Assembly (NCBI RefSeq): GCF_025567415.1
Contig: NZ_JAOQJV010000001.1
Coordinates: 369,639 to 433,638, forward strand
Length of the DNA stretch: 64,000 nucleotides
Source: Claveliimonas ammoniilytica
GTDB lineage: Bacteria; Bacillota; Clostridia; Lachnospirales; Lachnospiraceae
Direction: 5' to 3'
Position numbers and translations under genes: made by a program. Of the stretch, positions 16,572 through 25,012 are shown one piece after another (position 1 is the first letter of the stretch; every line of letters starts with the position of its first letter). The notes under the pieces are model-generated. The model made no database searches. It had not been told where the DNA came from and saw nothing but the letters and a program-made list of their open reading frames with translations.

Positions 16572-18079
16572 TTTTCCGCCTTCCAGTTTTCTGTCATTTG
16601 GATCGCTGATCCAAGTGCATCAGCAAGATCCCTCGCCAATACACTATAGCACCCCATTTCATTTCTTGCAATATCTCCCGCAAGTCCATGGAGATAAACT
16701 CCAAGAACAGCGGCATCATAATTATCACATCCCTGCACCATAAGTCCGCCAATAATTCCGGCCAGCACATCTCCGGAACCTGCTTTTGCCATTGCAGCAT
16801 TTCCAGTAAGATTCACATACATTCTTCTGCCCTTTGCTCCCACAAAAGTACGTGCATCTTTTTGTACCAGAGTAACATCTAAAGTTCTTGCCGTCTGTTC
16901 CAGGACCTCTCTTCGATGCATTTGTATCTCGTTGACAGGCCGTCCTGTTAATCTGGATAATTCCTTCAAATGTGGAGTCAGTACATAATTGCCTTCTGCC
17001 AGCTGGTCCTTCCATTCCGGATGCGCCGCCAATATATTAATTCCGTCCGCATCAATCAGACATGGCACATTTATTTCTTTCAAAACGGTATTTACAATCA
17101 GATCTGCGACATCAGATCTTCCAAGACCTGATCCTATACAGACTGCATCAGCCCACTCCAGTACCGACAGAAGACTTGCTTTGTCATATTCCGTATATGT
17201 TGTGATAATAGCTTCCGGAATCAGCTGCTGTAATATACTTCGGTTATCTTCAGTGGTATAAATGCGTACAAGTCCTGCTCCCATGCGATAAGCAGCACAG
17301 GCGCTTAAGAATGCAGCTCCTGCCATTCCACTGCTTCCGGCAATTAATAATAATTTTCCAAATGTACCTTTATGCGCATATGGCGGACGTTCAGGCAGAA
17401 GTTTGGCAATATCACTCATTTCTAATGCATATGCAGTATCCAGCTGTTCCTTTACTGTAAAACTGTCAATTCCGATATCTGTCACGCAGACTTTTCCGGT
17501 ATACAATGCACCGGAAAACAGAAACAGACCCAGCTTTCGTTCCTGGAATGTTACGGTTGCATCTGCCTGAAACGCTTCACCGAATACACGTCCATCCGTA
17601 GCTGAGATACCGGACGGAATATCAACCGCGAGTTTCCGTCCTGATGACATATTCATATGTTGAAGCATTTCCAGATAGTGTCCTGTAATCTCACGATTCA
17701 ATCCTACACCAAACAATGCATCAATTACAATGCTGTAATCATTATCCTGCCATTCTGTAAGCAGCGTTCCTCCACACTGTTTGAACTGATCCATCTGATA
17801 TATACACTCTTCTGTTCGGCTTGTCATCCGTCCGGCAAATACTGCTGTCACCTGGCAGCCTTTCTCTTTCAGAATACTTCCAATAGCAAAGCCATCGCCT
17901 CCGTTATTTCCTGATCCACACACAATGCATACATGTGTCAGCGGCCACTTTTGTTCTTCTATATAATCAGTACAGGCCGCAGCAGCCCGTTCCATCAGTG
18001 TTCTGGATGAAACTCCCAGATCCTGTATAGTATGACTATCCGCACTTTTCATCTGTTCCGCATTTAATAAATACTGCAT
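16568..18079 (-). CDS. nnr: Bifunctional NAD(P)HX epimerase/dehydratase
   Basis: A 503-aa repair enzyme that returns hydrated NADH/NADPH to the active form. The N-terminal YjeF_N epimerase domain (about 1-210) shows VCGSGNNGGDGFAIGSIL. The C-terminal ribokinase-like dehydratase domain (about 225-500) shows GKLLLIAGSSGMAGAAFLSA and the catalytic AMAKAGSGDVLAGIIGGL. The ribosome site AAGGAAG precedes 18079. It is the first gene after the rex terminator and is coupled to alr, a common Firmicute arrangement (acpS often lies upstream, but not here). Confidence 0.95.
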   Translation of the reverse strand: MQYLLNAEQMKSADSHTIQDLGVSSRTLMERAAAACTDYIEEQKWPLTHVCIVCGSGNNGGDGFAIGSILKEKGCQVTAVFAGRMTSRTEECIYQMDQFKQCGGTLLTEWQDNDYSIVIDALFGVGLNREITGHYLEMLQHMNMSSGRKLAVDIPSGISATDGRVFGEAFQADATVTFQERKLGLFLFSGALYTGKVCVTDIGIDSFTVKEQLDTAYALEMSDIAKLLPERPPYAHKGTFGKLLLIAGSSGMAGAAFLSACAAYRMGAGLVRIYTTEDNRSILQQLIPEAIITTYTEYDKASLLSVLEWADAVCIGSGLGRSDVADLIVNTVLKEINVPCLIDADGINILAAHPEWKDQLAEGNYVLTPHLKELSRLTGRPVNEIQMHRREVLEQTARTLDVTLVQKDARTFVGAKGRRMYVNLTGNAAMAKAGSGDVLAGIIGGLMVQGCDNYDAAVLGVYLHGLAGDIARNEMGCYSVLARDLADALGSAIQMTENWKAEK

Positions 18080-18112
18080 ATACTTCCTTTCTGCCTTAGG
18101 CGCAGATCACTG

Positions 18113-18164
18113 CAAAAAAAACGACGTGTAAAGAAGTCTGCTTTCACAGCCCGCATTACACGCC
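18113..18164 (-). terminator. Terminator after rex
   Basis: Arms GGCGTGTAA and TTACACGTC (18156-18164 and 18123-18131 on the plus strand) enclose a further partial hairpin and are followed on the minus strand by eight T residues. It isolates rex from nnr-alr. Confidence 0.75.
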
Positions 18165-18177
18165 ATTATTCTGTCTG

Positions 18178-18825
18178 TTATTTGTCTGCATGATCCTCAT
18201 TATATCGACTGATATTATAAGATAATCTCATTAAGCTTTCTGATAAATGTACACTTTCTACAATTACATTATCCGGTACATTCAGATCTACATGCGCAAA
18301 ATTCCAGATGGCCTGAATACCGGCATCTACCAGATCCTTCGCCACATCAATTGCGCATTCCTTCGGAATTGTAAGAACTGCAATCTCGATATTATTCTCT
18401 TTAATGAAATCTTTCATCTCACTCATCATACGAACCGGCACATCACGAATTGACATACCTCTCAGTGTAGGATTCACATCAAAGATACCTTTCAGGATAA
18501 ATCCTTGATTTTCAAAATGTGAATAATTTGCCAAAGCCTGTCCCAAATTACCTGCGCCAACGATTATAAAATTATGCTTGTTCTCCAATCCAAGGATTTT
18601 ACCAATTTCAGTATGAAGATATTTTACATTATAACCATATCCCTGCTGACCAAATCCGCCAAAGTTGTTCAAATCCTGTCGAATCTGTGATGCAGTAAGT
18701 TTCATTCTTTTACTTAAATCATTAGATGATATACGTTCGACACCATCTTCTAATAATTCACCCAGATATCGGTAATATCTTGGAAGTCTGCGAATTACCG
18801 CCTGAGAAATCTTTCTTGTCTCCAC
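18178..18825 (-). CDS. rex: Redox-sensing transcriptional repressor Rex
   Basis: A 215-aa homodimeric repressor that senses the NADH/NAD+ ratio. The N-terminal winged helix (about 1-80) contains VIRRLPRYYRYLGELLEDG and SSNDLSKRMKLTASQIRQDL. The Rossmann domain (about 85-205) has FIIVGAGNLGQALANYSHF. NADH binding releases it from DNA. It is monocistronic, bounded by its own terminator. Rex-like boxes are seen upstream of the alcohol dehydrogenase (4706-4743) and gap (45099-45116). A weak half-match beginning TTGTTAA occurs at 18869-18886, in rex's own upstream region. Confidence 0.97.
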   Translation of the reverse strand: METRKISQAVIRRLPRYYRYLGELLEDGVERISSNDLSKRMKLTASQIRQDLNNFGGFGQQGYGYNVKYLHTEIGKILGLENKHNFIIVGAGNLGQALANYSHFENQGFILKGIFDVNPTLRGMSIRDVPVRMMSEMKDFIKENNIEIAVLTIPKECAIDVAKDLVDAGIQAIWNFAHVDLNVPDNVIVESVHLSESLMRLSYNISRYNEDHADK

Positions 18826-18915
18826 TGTTGTTCACCTACCCATAATATTATGGAATAATTATATCGGATTGTTAACGCAAAGTCAAACTTTTGTACAAAC
18901 TTTCATTAACTTTAG

Positions 18916-18943
18916 TTGTATTTTCTGTTCTTTTCGGTATAAT
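18916..18943 (+). promoter_or_regulatory. Promoter of the ABC-F gene at 18972
   Basis: A perfect -10 TATAAT (18938-18943) is preceded by TTGTAT (18916-18921) at 16 bp spacing. The gene's AUG at 18972 follows a strong GGAGGTG ribosome site. Confidence 0.7.
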
Positions 18944-18971
18944 GATACACAGAGAATTATGGAGGTGTATC

Positions 18972-20888
18972 ATGATTTTAGCATGTCATGATGTTTCCAA
19001 AGCATTTGGGGAACACGTTATTATACAAAATGGCTCTTTTCATATAGAAGACCATGAAAAAGCAGCCCTTGTCGGTATCAATGGTGCCGGCAAGTCTACT
19101 CTTCTGAAAATGATCGTCGGCGATCTTACAGCTGATGGCGGTACGATCACCCTTACAAAAGGTAAGACACTTGGTTATCTGTCCCAGCATCAGGAGCTGG
19201 TATCCGGCAATACAATCTACGAAGAAGTACGTTCAGCCAAGGCCGATGTCATTGCTATGGAATCACGGATCCGCGAGATTGAAAAAGAATTAAAAGACCT
19301 GACCGGCGATGAACTGGAAAGCCGGTTGAATACTTATCACAATCTGACCAGTGCCTTTGAACTGGCAGATGGTTACTCCTATGAAAGCGAGATTGTCGGT
19401 GTATTAAAAGGTCTCGGCTTTGCTGAGGATGAGTTTGACAAGCCCGTAGATACGTTGTCCGGCGGTCAGAAGACTCGCGTATCTCTCAGTAAGCTTCTGC
19501 TTACCAGACCAGATATTCTTCTGTTGGACGAGCCTACCAACCACCTGGATCTGAATTCCATTGCATGGTTGGAGACCTACTTATTGAATTATTTTGGAGC
19601 GGTATTGATTGTATCCCATGACCGATATTTTCTGAATAAAGTTGTTACAAAGGTTATTGAAGTAGAAATGGGTAAACTTTCCGTATTTCAAGGCAATTAC
19701 TCTGCTTACGCCGAGAAAAAAGAAATGCTCCGTGAAGCAAGATTAAAAGAATACTTAAATCAACAGCGTGAGATCAAACATCAGGAAGCTGTTATTGAAA
19801 AACTCCGCTCTTTCAACCGGGAGAAGTCTATTAAGCGTGCAGAAAGCCGTGAGAAGATGCTGGAACGTATTCAGCCTGTAGAAAAGCCTCTGGAGCTTCA
19901 TACGGATATTCATTTAAAGCTGGAGCCTTCTGTCGTCAGTGGTAATGACGTGCTGTCGGTAGAACATCTGTCCAAAGCATTCCCGCCGCATACTTTATTT
20001 CAGGATATCAGTTTTGAGATCCACCGCGGCGAGCACGTAGCGATCATCGGTGACAATGGAACCGGAAAGACTACACTGCTGAAGATACTGAATCAGGTTA
20101 TTCCGGCAGACAGTGGTACTTTTACCCTCGGTTCCAAGGTAAAAATCGGTTATTATGACCAGGAACATCACGTCCTGCATATGGACAAAACAATCTTTGA
20201 TGAGATTTCTGACGATTATCCGACGCTAACCAATACACAGATCCGAAAGACACTGGCGGCTTTTCTCTTTACCGGCGATGAAGTGTTTCAGCAGATCAGT
20301 TCTTTAAGCGGTGGTGAACGTGGGCGTGTGTCACTTGCCAAGCTCATGTTGTCTGAAGCGAATTTCCTTATCCTGGACGAACCTACCAACCACTTGGATA
20401 TTACTTCTAAGGAAATTCTTGAAAAAGCTCTGAATGATTATACCGGTACGGTACTCTATGTATCTCATGACCGATATTTTATCAACCGTACAGCTACAAG
20501 AATTCTGGAGCTGACCGAACAGACATTTGTCAATTATATTGGTAACTATGATTACTATCTTGAAAAGAAAGATGAACTGACCCAGGCTTATGCCGGCGTC
20601 TCTTCCGCTCCATCTGATGTATGTGCACCGGAACCAGAATCTCAGGCTAAGCTCAGCTGGCAGGAACAGAAAGAAGCACAGGCTAAGGAACGCAAACGTC
20701 AGAATGAATTAAAAAAGACAGAAGAACGCATTACTGAACTGGAAGAACGTGACGGCGAAATTGACGAACTAATGGTTCAGGAAGAGATCTATACCAATTC
20801 TGTAAAATGCCAGGAACTGGCACTGGAAAAATCTAAAATCGCAGAAGAATTAGAAGAACTTTACGCCAGATGGGAAGAACTGGCGTAA
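18972..20888 (+). CDS. ABC-F family ATPase (YdiF-like)
   Basis: A 638-aa soluble protein with two ABC domains and no membrane segments; the ABC-F class acts on the ribosome as translation factor or antibiotic-protection protein. The first domain has Walker A GINGAGKSTLLK and signature LSGGQKTRVSLSKLLL, the second GDNGTGKTTLLK and LSGGERGRVSLAKLML. Both Walker B motifs read LDEPTNHLD. The charged interdomain linker lies at about 230-310. A Lys/Glu-rich coiled-coil tail follows from about 545. The start at 18972 is chosen over the in-frame 18891 because of GGAGGTG and because domain 1 then begins at once (MILACHDVSKAF). The exact role cannot be assigned. Confidence 0.93.
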   Translation: MILACHDVSKAFGEHVIIQNGSFHIEDHEKAALVGINGAGKSTLLKMIVGDLTADGGTITLTKGKTLGYLSQHQELVSGNTIYEEVRSAKADVIAMESRIREIEKELKDLTGDELESRLNTYHNLTSAFELADGYSYESEIVGVLKGLGFAEDEFDKPVDTLSGGQKTRVSLSKLLLTRPDILLLDEPTNHLDLNSIAWLETYLLNYFGAVLIVSHDRYFLNKVVTKVIEVEMGKLSVFQGNYSAYAEKKEMLREARLKEYLNQQREIKHQEAVIEKLRSFNREKSIKRAESREKMLERIQPVEKPLELHTDIHLKLEPSVVSGNDVLSVEHLSKAFPPHTLFQDISFEIHRGEHVAIIGDNGTGKTTLLKILNQVIPADSGTFTLGSKVKIGYYDQEHHVLHMDKTIFDEISDDYPTLTNTQIRKTLAAFLFTGDEVFQQISSLSGGERGRVSLAKLMLSEANFLILDEPTNHLDITSKEILEKALNDYTGTVLYVSHDRYFINRTATRILELTEQTFVNYIGNYDYYLEKKDELTQAYAGVSSAPSDVCAPEPESQAKLSWQEQKEAQAKERKRQNELKKTEERITELEERDGEIDELMVQEEIYTNSVKCQELALEKSKIAEELEELYARWEELA

Positions 20889-20902
20889 CAAACAGATATA
20901 TG

Positions 20903-20931
20903 AAAACGCCCGCTAATAGACGGGCGTTTTT
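20903..20931. terminator. Bidirectional terminator between ABC-F and degV
   Basis: The arms AAAACGCCCG and CGGGCGTTTT enclose an 8-nt loop and are flanked by A-run and T-run. It lies between convergent genes and can serve both. Confidence 0.85.
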
Positions 20932-20961
20932 ATCATGGTAACGAACAAAATATCTGTAAAA

Positions 20962-21825
20962 TCAGCTGAGTTCCGGTACTTTCCTGCTACATGCAATTGC
21001 TCTGGCACCATGTCCAATGTGGCAGGCTACACTTAATGACAACGGATCCATATGCACTTCATATTCCGGAAATCTATTTTCCACTTCTGCTTTCCATTCT
21101 TCAGCTTCTTCTGCCGAACAGGTATACGCAACCTGCAGATACATCTCCTGTCCTGCAAACCGCTCTGTCAGATCCTTTTCCATTGCATCCAACATCGTCT
21201 TCTTCGCGCTCTTCCATCCTCTTGACTTAGAAAAAGAATCCAGCTTTTCTCCCTGAATCGTAAGAACCGGTTTCAGATTCAGGACTGAACCGATAGCTGC
21301 TGCTGCGGGTGTTACGCGACCACCTTTTTTAAGATATTTCAATGTATCTACCGTAATATAGATGCTGGCCTCCAGCTTCTCACGCATTAGAATATCATGG
21401 ATCTCCTTCGCGTTCATTCCTTTTTCTGCCAAAGCAATGGCATCCAGAACCGATTGTCTCATGGTAACCGAAATACGTTGATTATCTACCACATATACTT
21501 TTCCATCCATGTCCTGCGCAAGCATCTGCGCAGTGGCACAGGAACTTGACAATCCGCTTGACATCGGAATATGCACTACCTCATCATATTCTTCCAGTGC
21601 TTTCTCCCATATATCCAGCACATCTCCCGGCGAAGGCTGCGAAGTAGAAATGTCTGCATCCTGAGTCAGACGTTCATAGAATTTTTCCTGAGTCAGAGAT
21701 ATATCTTCGTAGAACAGTTCTCCATCAATATAAAAAGGCATCGGAAGAACAAAGATTCCAAGTCTTTTTGCTTCCTCCTGTGTAATTCCACTGTTGCTAT
21801 CTGTAACAATTGCTACTCCGCTCAT
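20962..21825 (-). CDS. DegV-family fatty-acid-binding protein
   Basis: A 287-aa DegV-fold protein. Relatives of the FakB type hand fatty acids to the kinase FakA for phosphorylation. The N-terminal IVTDSNSGITQEEAKRLGI, the central PMSSGLSSSCATAQML (near 102) and the C-terminal HIGHGARAIA are characteristic ligand-pocket elements. It is the last gene of the polA-coaE run, 15 bp after the UPF0210 gene, and ends before a bidirectional terminator. The ligand cannot be assigned from sequence. Confidence 0.92.
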   Translation of the reverse strand: MSGVAIVTDSNSGITQEEAKRLGIFVLPMPFYIDGELFYEDISLTQEKFYERLTQDADISTSQPSPGDVLDIWEKALEEYDEVVHIPMSSGLSSSCATAQMLAQDMDGKVYVVDNQRISVTMRQSVLDAIALAEKGMNAKEIHDILMREKLEASIYITVDTLKYLKKGGRVTPAAAAIGSVLNLKPVLTIQGEKLDSFSKSRGWKSAKKTMLDAMEKDLTERFAGQEMYLQVAYTCSAEEAEEWKAEVENRFPEYEVHMDPLSLSVACHIGHGARAIACSRKVPELS

Positions 21826-21840
21826 GTTTAAACTTCCTCT

Positions 21841-23205
21841 CTAATTCTTAAAACTATGTATCGGTGCAGGGATTCGTCCCTGTCTGTTTATAAATGCGCT
21901 GCAGTCAAACTCATTCACCGGCATGATCGGGGCATAACCCAGCAAACCGCCAAATTCTGCCGTCTCTCCTACATCCTTACCAATAACCGGAATCAGACGG
22001 ACCGCTGTCGTCTTATTATTCACCATACCAAGTGCCATCTCATCTGCAATAATACCGGAAATAGTTGCCGCACTGGTCTTTCCAGGAATTGCAATCATAT
22101 CAAGACCTACGGAACATACACAGGTCATGGCCTCCAGCTTTTCAAGATTCAGCGCACCAAGCTTCACTGCATCAATCATACCCTGATCTTCACTGACCGG
22201 AATAAATGCGCCGCTTAAGCCTCCTACATAAGAGGAAGCCATAACGCCACCTTTCTTCACCTGATCATTCAACATAGCAAGTGCTGCTGTAGTACCCGGT
22301 GCACCTACACGTTCCAGACCGATCTCTTCCAGGATCTCAGCCACACTGTCACCCACTGCCGGAGTCGGTGCAAGAGACAGATCGATAATTCCAAACGGAA
22401 TACCCATACGTTTGGATGCCTCACCCGCTACCAGTTGTCCTACGCGGGTAATCTTAAATGCTGTCTTCTTAATCATCTCACACAGCTCCTCAAAGCCCTT
22501 ACCTCGCACCTGTTCAATTGCTTTCTTTACAACGCCAGGTCCGCTGACACCTACATTGATCACAGCATCTCCTTCTGTAACGCCAAGGAACGCACCCGCC
22601 ATAAACGGATTGTCATCCGGTGCATTACAAAATACCACCAGCTTTGCACATCCCAGAGAATCATTATCTTTGGTTGCTTCTGCTGTCTCTTTTACGATCT
22701 CGCCGCACAGGCGAACAGCATCCATATTAATTCCGGTACGAGTAGATCCCACATTGATAGAACTGCACACACGTTCCGTACAGGCCAGTGCTTTCGGCAC
22801 AGACCGAATCAGATTCTCTTCGCTTGTAGTCATAGCCTTTGATACCAGCGCAGAATATCCGCCGATAAAATTGACACCAACTTCTTTCGCGGCCTTATCC
22901 AGTGTCTTGGCAATCTCAACATAATCATCCGGAGTCTTGCAGGCTGCTGAGCCCACCAGAGCGATCGGAGTAATAGAGATACGCTTATTTACAATCGGAA
23001 TACCAAATTCACGTTCAATATCCTGACCTGTACTCACCAGATTACTGGCAAGCGTTGTAATCTTTTTATAGATATTATCATTCAATCTATCAAGATCCGA
23101 ATCGATGCAGTCCATCAGACTGATACCGAGGGTAATCGTTCTTACGTCAAGATTCTCCTGCTCGATCATTTTATTCGTTTCATTTACTTCATATACGCTA
23201 ATCAT
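21841..23205 (-). CDS. UPF0210 (DUF711/PFL-like) family protein
   Basis: A 454-aa protein of the UPF0210/DUF711 family, which has a pyruvate-formate-lyase-like fold in structural databases but no established activity. The start at 23205 (MISVYEVNETNKMIEQENLD) is chosen because GGAGG stands 11 bases upstream and family members begin there; the frame itself is open to 23259. The conserved blocks DVRTITLGISLMDC, FIGGYSALVSKAMT and VINVGVSGPGVVKKA are present. It follows the ACT-domain gene by 31 bp. This ACT-UPF0210 pair is widely conserved in Firmicutes and archaea, suggesting that the small ACT protein regulates the larger one. Confidence 0.88.
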   Translation of the reverse strand: MISVYEVNETNKMIEQENLDVRTITLGISLMDCIDSDLDRLNDNIYKKITTLASNLVSTGQDIEREFGIPIVNKRISITPIALVGSAACKTPDDYVEIAKTLDKAAKEVGVNFIGGYSALVSKAMTTSEENLIRSVPKALACTERVCSSINVGSTRTGINMDAVRLCGEIVKETAEATKDNDSLGCAKLVVFCNAPDDNPFMAGAFLGVTEGDAVINVGVSGPGVVKKAIEQVRGKGFEELCEMIKKTAFKITRVGQLVAGEASKRMGIPFGIIDLSLAPTPAVGDSVAEILEEIGLERVGAPGTTAALAMLNDQVKKGGVMASSYVGGLSGAFIPVSEDQGMIDAVKLGALNLEKLEAMTCVCSVGLDMIAIPGKTSAATISGIIADEMALGMVNNKTTAVRLIPVIGKDVGETAEFGGLLGYAPIMPVNEFDCSAFINRQGRIPAPIHSFKN

Positions 23206-23236
23206 GATTTTCTTTGCCTCCGCCATAGCATCCAAC

Positions 23237-23509
23237 TTACAGTCTGTGCATTTTTTCAAAAATTTCTTCTCTCTGGCAGTGAATGCTTACACCGATTTCT
23301 CCGCCAAGTGCTTCCAGTTCAGCTGTATATTCCTGAAATTCCTTAGAAGCCCCGTCAACATCCACGATCATTATCATATTAAAGAAGTCATCAATGATAG
23401 TCTGCGAAATATCCAGAATATTAATTCCGGTCTCCGCAAGATAGGTACATACCTTTGCAATAATTCCTACAGTATCTTTTCCAACTACAGTAATCACACA
23501 CTTTTTCAT
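23237..23509 (-). CDS. ACT-domain protein (UPF0237 family)
   Basis: A 90-codon single ACT domain (MKKCVITVVGKDTVGIIAKV). ACT domains bind amino acids or similar small ligands and regulate partners. The start at 23509 follows AGGAGG; the frame extends to 23530 without a better site. The sequence LAETGINILDISQTIIDDFF is the usual second strand-helix unit. Its tight position before the UPF0210 gene suggests that the two proteins work together. Confidence 0.88.
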   Translation of the reverse strand: MKKCVITVVGKDTVGIIAKVCTYLAETGINILDISQTIIDDFFNMIMIVDVDGASKEFQEYTAELEALGGEIGVSIHCQREEIFEKMHRL

Positions 23510-23539
23510 ATTCTTCCTCCTGTTAAACATATGTATTGA

Positions 23540-24337
23540 TTATACAGTAATAATATCCGAACGATGATCCCTTTTGGCAACAGCCAGAGGTATTTCATCT
23601 CCCTTATACGGATTATCCCCAAGTGTAACCTCTAATTTAACCGTCTCATACGCAAGTTCTGCATAATTATTCTCCTTACTGAGATGCCCAAGCATGACAC
23701 TTTTCAGGTTGTCATGTAGTATATCACAAAGAAGCCGTCCTGACAATTCATTTGACAGATGTCCCTTATTTCCCATTACACGCTGTTTCAATGGATAAGG
23801 ATAAGGTCCAACTTCCAGCATATGAATATCGTGGTTTGCTTCCAGCAGGATCGCATTCACATCCTTCAGATGTTCAATGATATAATCATCGTAAATTCCA
23901 AGATCAGTAGCCACCGCGACGCTCTTGCCATCCGCACGCATCCGATAACCACATGGTTCCGCTGCATCATGAGAAATGGCAAATGGCTCTACCTGCACAT
24001 CCCCCAGTGTGAATGGCTCATCTGTATGGATTTCACGAAAAAGTTCCGGCAAGATTTTGCCAAGACTTTTGCTTTTTTTCACTGCATTCAGTGTGCCTGG
24101 CGTGCCATAAATCGGCACTTCATATTTCCGGCTGAATACCCCTAGTCCCTGAATATGGTCAGAATGTTCATGGGTAATAAGGATCCCATCAATCTCCTCT
24201 CCTTTGATCTCCAGGTCATGAAGTCCTTCTTCTATTCTCTTTTTACTGATGCCTGTATCAATCAGCAGATGCGTGTGGTCTGTACCTGTATAGATACAGT
24301 TCCCACTGCTTCCGCTAGCTATACTGCATAATCTCAT
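23540..24337 (-). CDS. Metallo-beta-lactamase-fold hydrolase (YycJ/WalJ-like)
   Basis: A 265-aa MBL-fold protein. The metal-binding motif THEHSDHIQG (near residue 56) is complete, and the N-terminal RLCSIASGSSGNCIYTGTD is the YycJ/WalJ hallmark. Further histidines for the dinuclear site are in AISHDAAEPCGYR and LGHLSKENN. In bacilli the relative is a 5'-3' DNA exonuclease encoded in the walKR cluster; here no two-component genes adjoin, and it lies between coaE and the ACT gene. A nuclease role is therefore inferred from family only. Confidence 0.85.
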   Translation of the reverse strand: MRLCSIASGSSGNCIYTGTDHTHLLIDTGISKKRIEEGLHDLEIKGEEIDGILITHEHSDHIQGLGVFSRKYEVPIYGTPGTLNAVKKSKSLGKILPELFREIHTDEPFTLGDVQVEPFAISHDAAEPCGYRMRADGKSVAVATDLGIYDDYIIEHLKDVNAILLEANHDIHMLEVGPYPYPLKQRVMGNKGHLSNELSGRLLCDILHDNLKSVMLGHLSKENNYAELAYETVKLEVTLGDNPYKGDEIPLAVAKRDHRSDIITV

Positions 24338-24390
24338 CTATTGTTCTCCAGTCTATTGCTTTTATGCTATTTAGCACATTCTCTCTATTA

Positions 24391-25002
24391 TTATACCTGA
24401 CTTTTCTTTATGCCAAAATCCTTCAGCATATCATCCAGCTGTTCTCTGGTGTCATCAAAGCTCCGGCTGTTATCTACTGCACGGTCGCTGTGCTCCAGAA
24501 ATTCATCCCTGCTTTTCTGTGCACGGAACATATCCTCGATCTTCTCTTCACTATATCCTCTGGATAATTTAAGTCGTTTCTTACGTACTTCTTCATTGGC
24601 ATAGATATACCACACTTCATCACAGATCTCGTCATAGTGTTCTTCCAGGAGAAGTGCCGCCTCCAGTACAAAAAGCTCTGTTCCCTGCTTTATCTCCTGA
24701 CGGATTTTCCGGCGGATATTTTCCTTCACAGCCGGATGAACAATCGCATTCAGCACATGGAGCTCTTCGTCATCCTTAAACACAATCCGTGCCAGATGCG
24801 GACGATCAATTCTGCCATTCTCATCTAAGATGTCCTCTCCAAAATGCTCAACGATTTTATTATAACAGATTGTACCCTTTTTTTGCAGATTCTTTGCAAC
24901 AAGATCTGCCTCACACACAACTGCGCCATATTTCTCTTCCAGATAGCGGAGCACTTCGCTCTTTCCAGAGCCAACTCCACCTGTAATCCCTATGATCTTC
25001 AT
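24391..25002 (-). CDS. coaE: Dephospho-CoA kinase
   Basis: Last step of coenzyme A synthesis: phosphorylates dephospho-CoA at the ribose 3'-OH. 203 aa from the ATG at 25002, which follows AGGAGA and begins MKIIGITGGVGSGKSEVLRY with the P-loop. The frame is open upstream to 25083 inside polA, but that part has no ribosome site and does not belong to the family. Also seen are VCEADLVAKNLQKKG and the helical lid LFVLEAALLLEEHYDEICDE. It starts 10 bp after the polA stop, a common polA-coaE pairing in Firmicutes. Confidence 0.95.
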   Translation of the reverse strand: MKIIGITGGVGSGKSEVLRYLEEKYGAVVCEADLVAKNLQKKGTICYNKIVEHFGEDILDENGRIDRPHLARIVFKDDEELHVLNAIVHPAVKENIRRKIRQEIKQGTELFVLEAALLLEEHYDEICDEVWYIYANEEVRKKRLKLSRGYSEEKIEDMFRAQKSRDEFLEHSDRAVDNSRSFDDTREQLDDMLKDFGIKKSQV

Positions 25003-25012
25003 GTATATTCTC

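Noticed and set aside
18869..18886. A confident Rex autoregulatory site
   Set aside because: Only one half-site matches, so it is listed only as a low-interest note.
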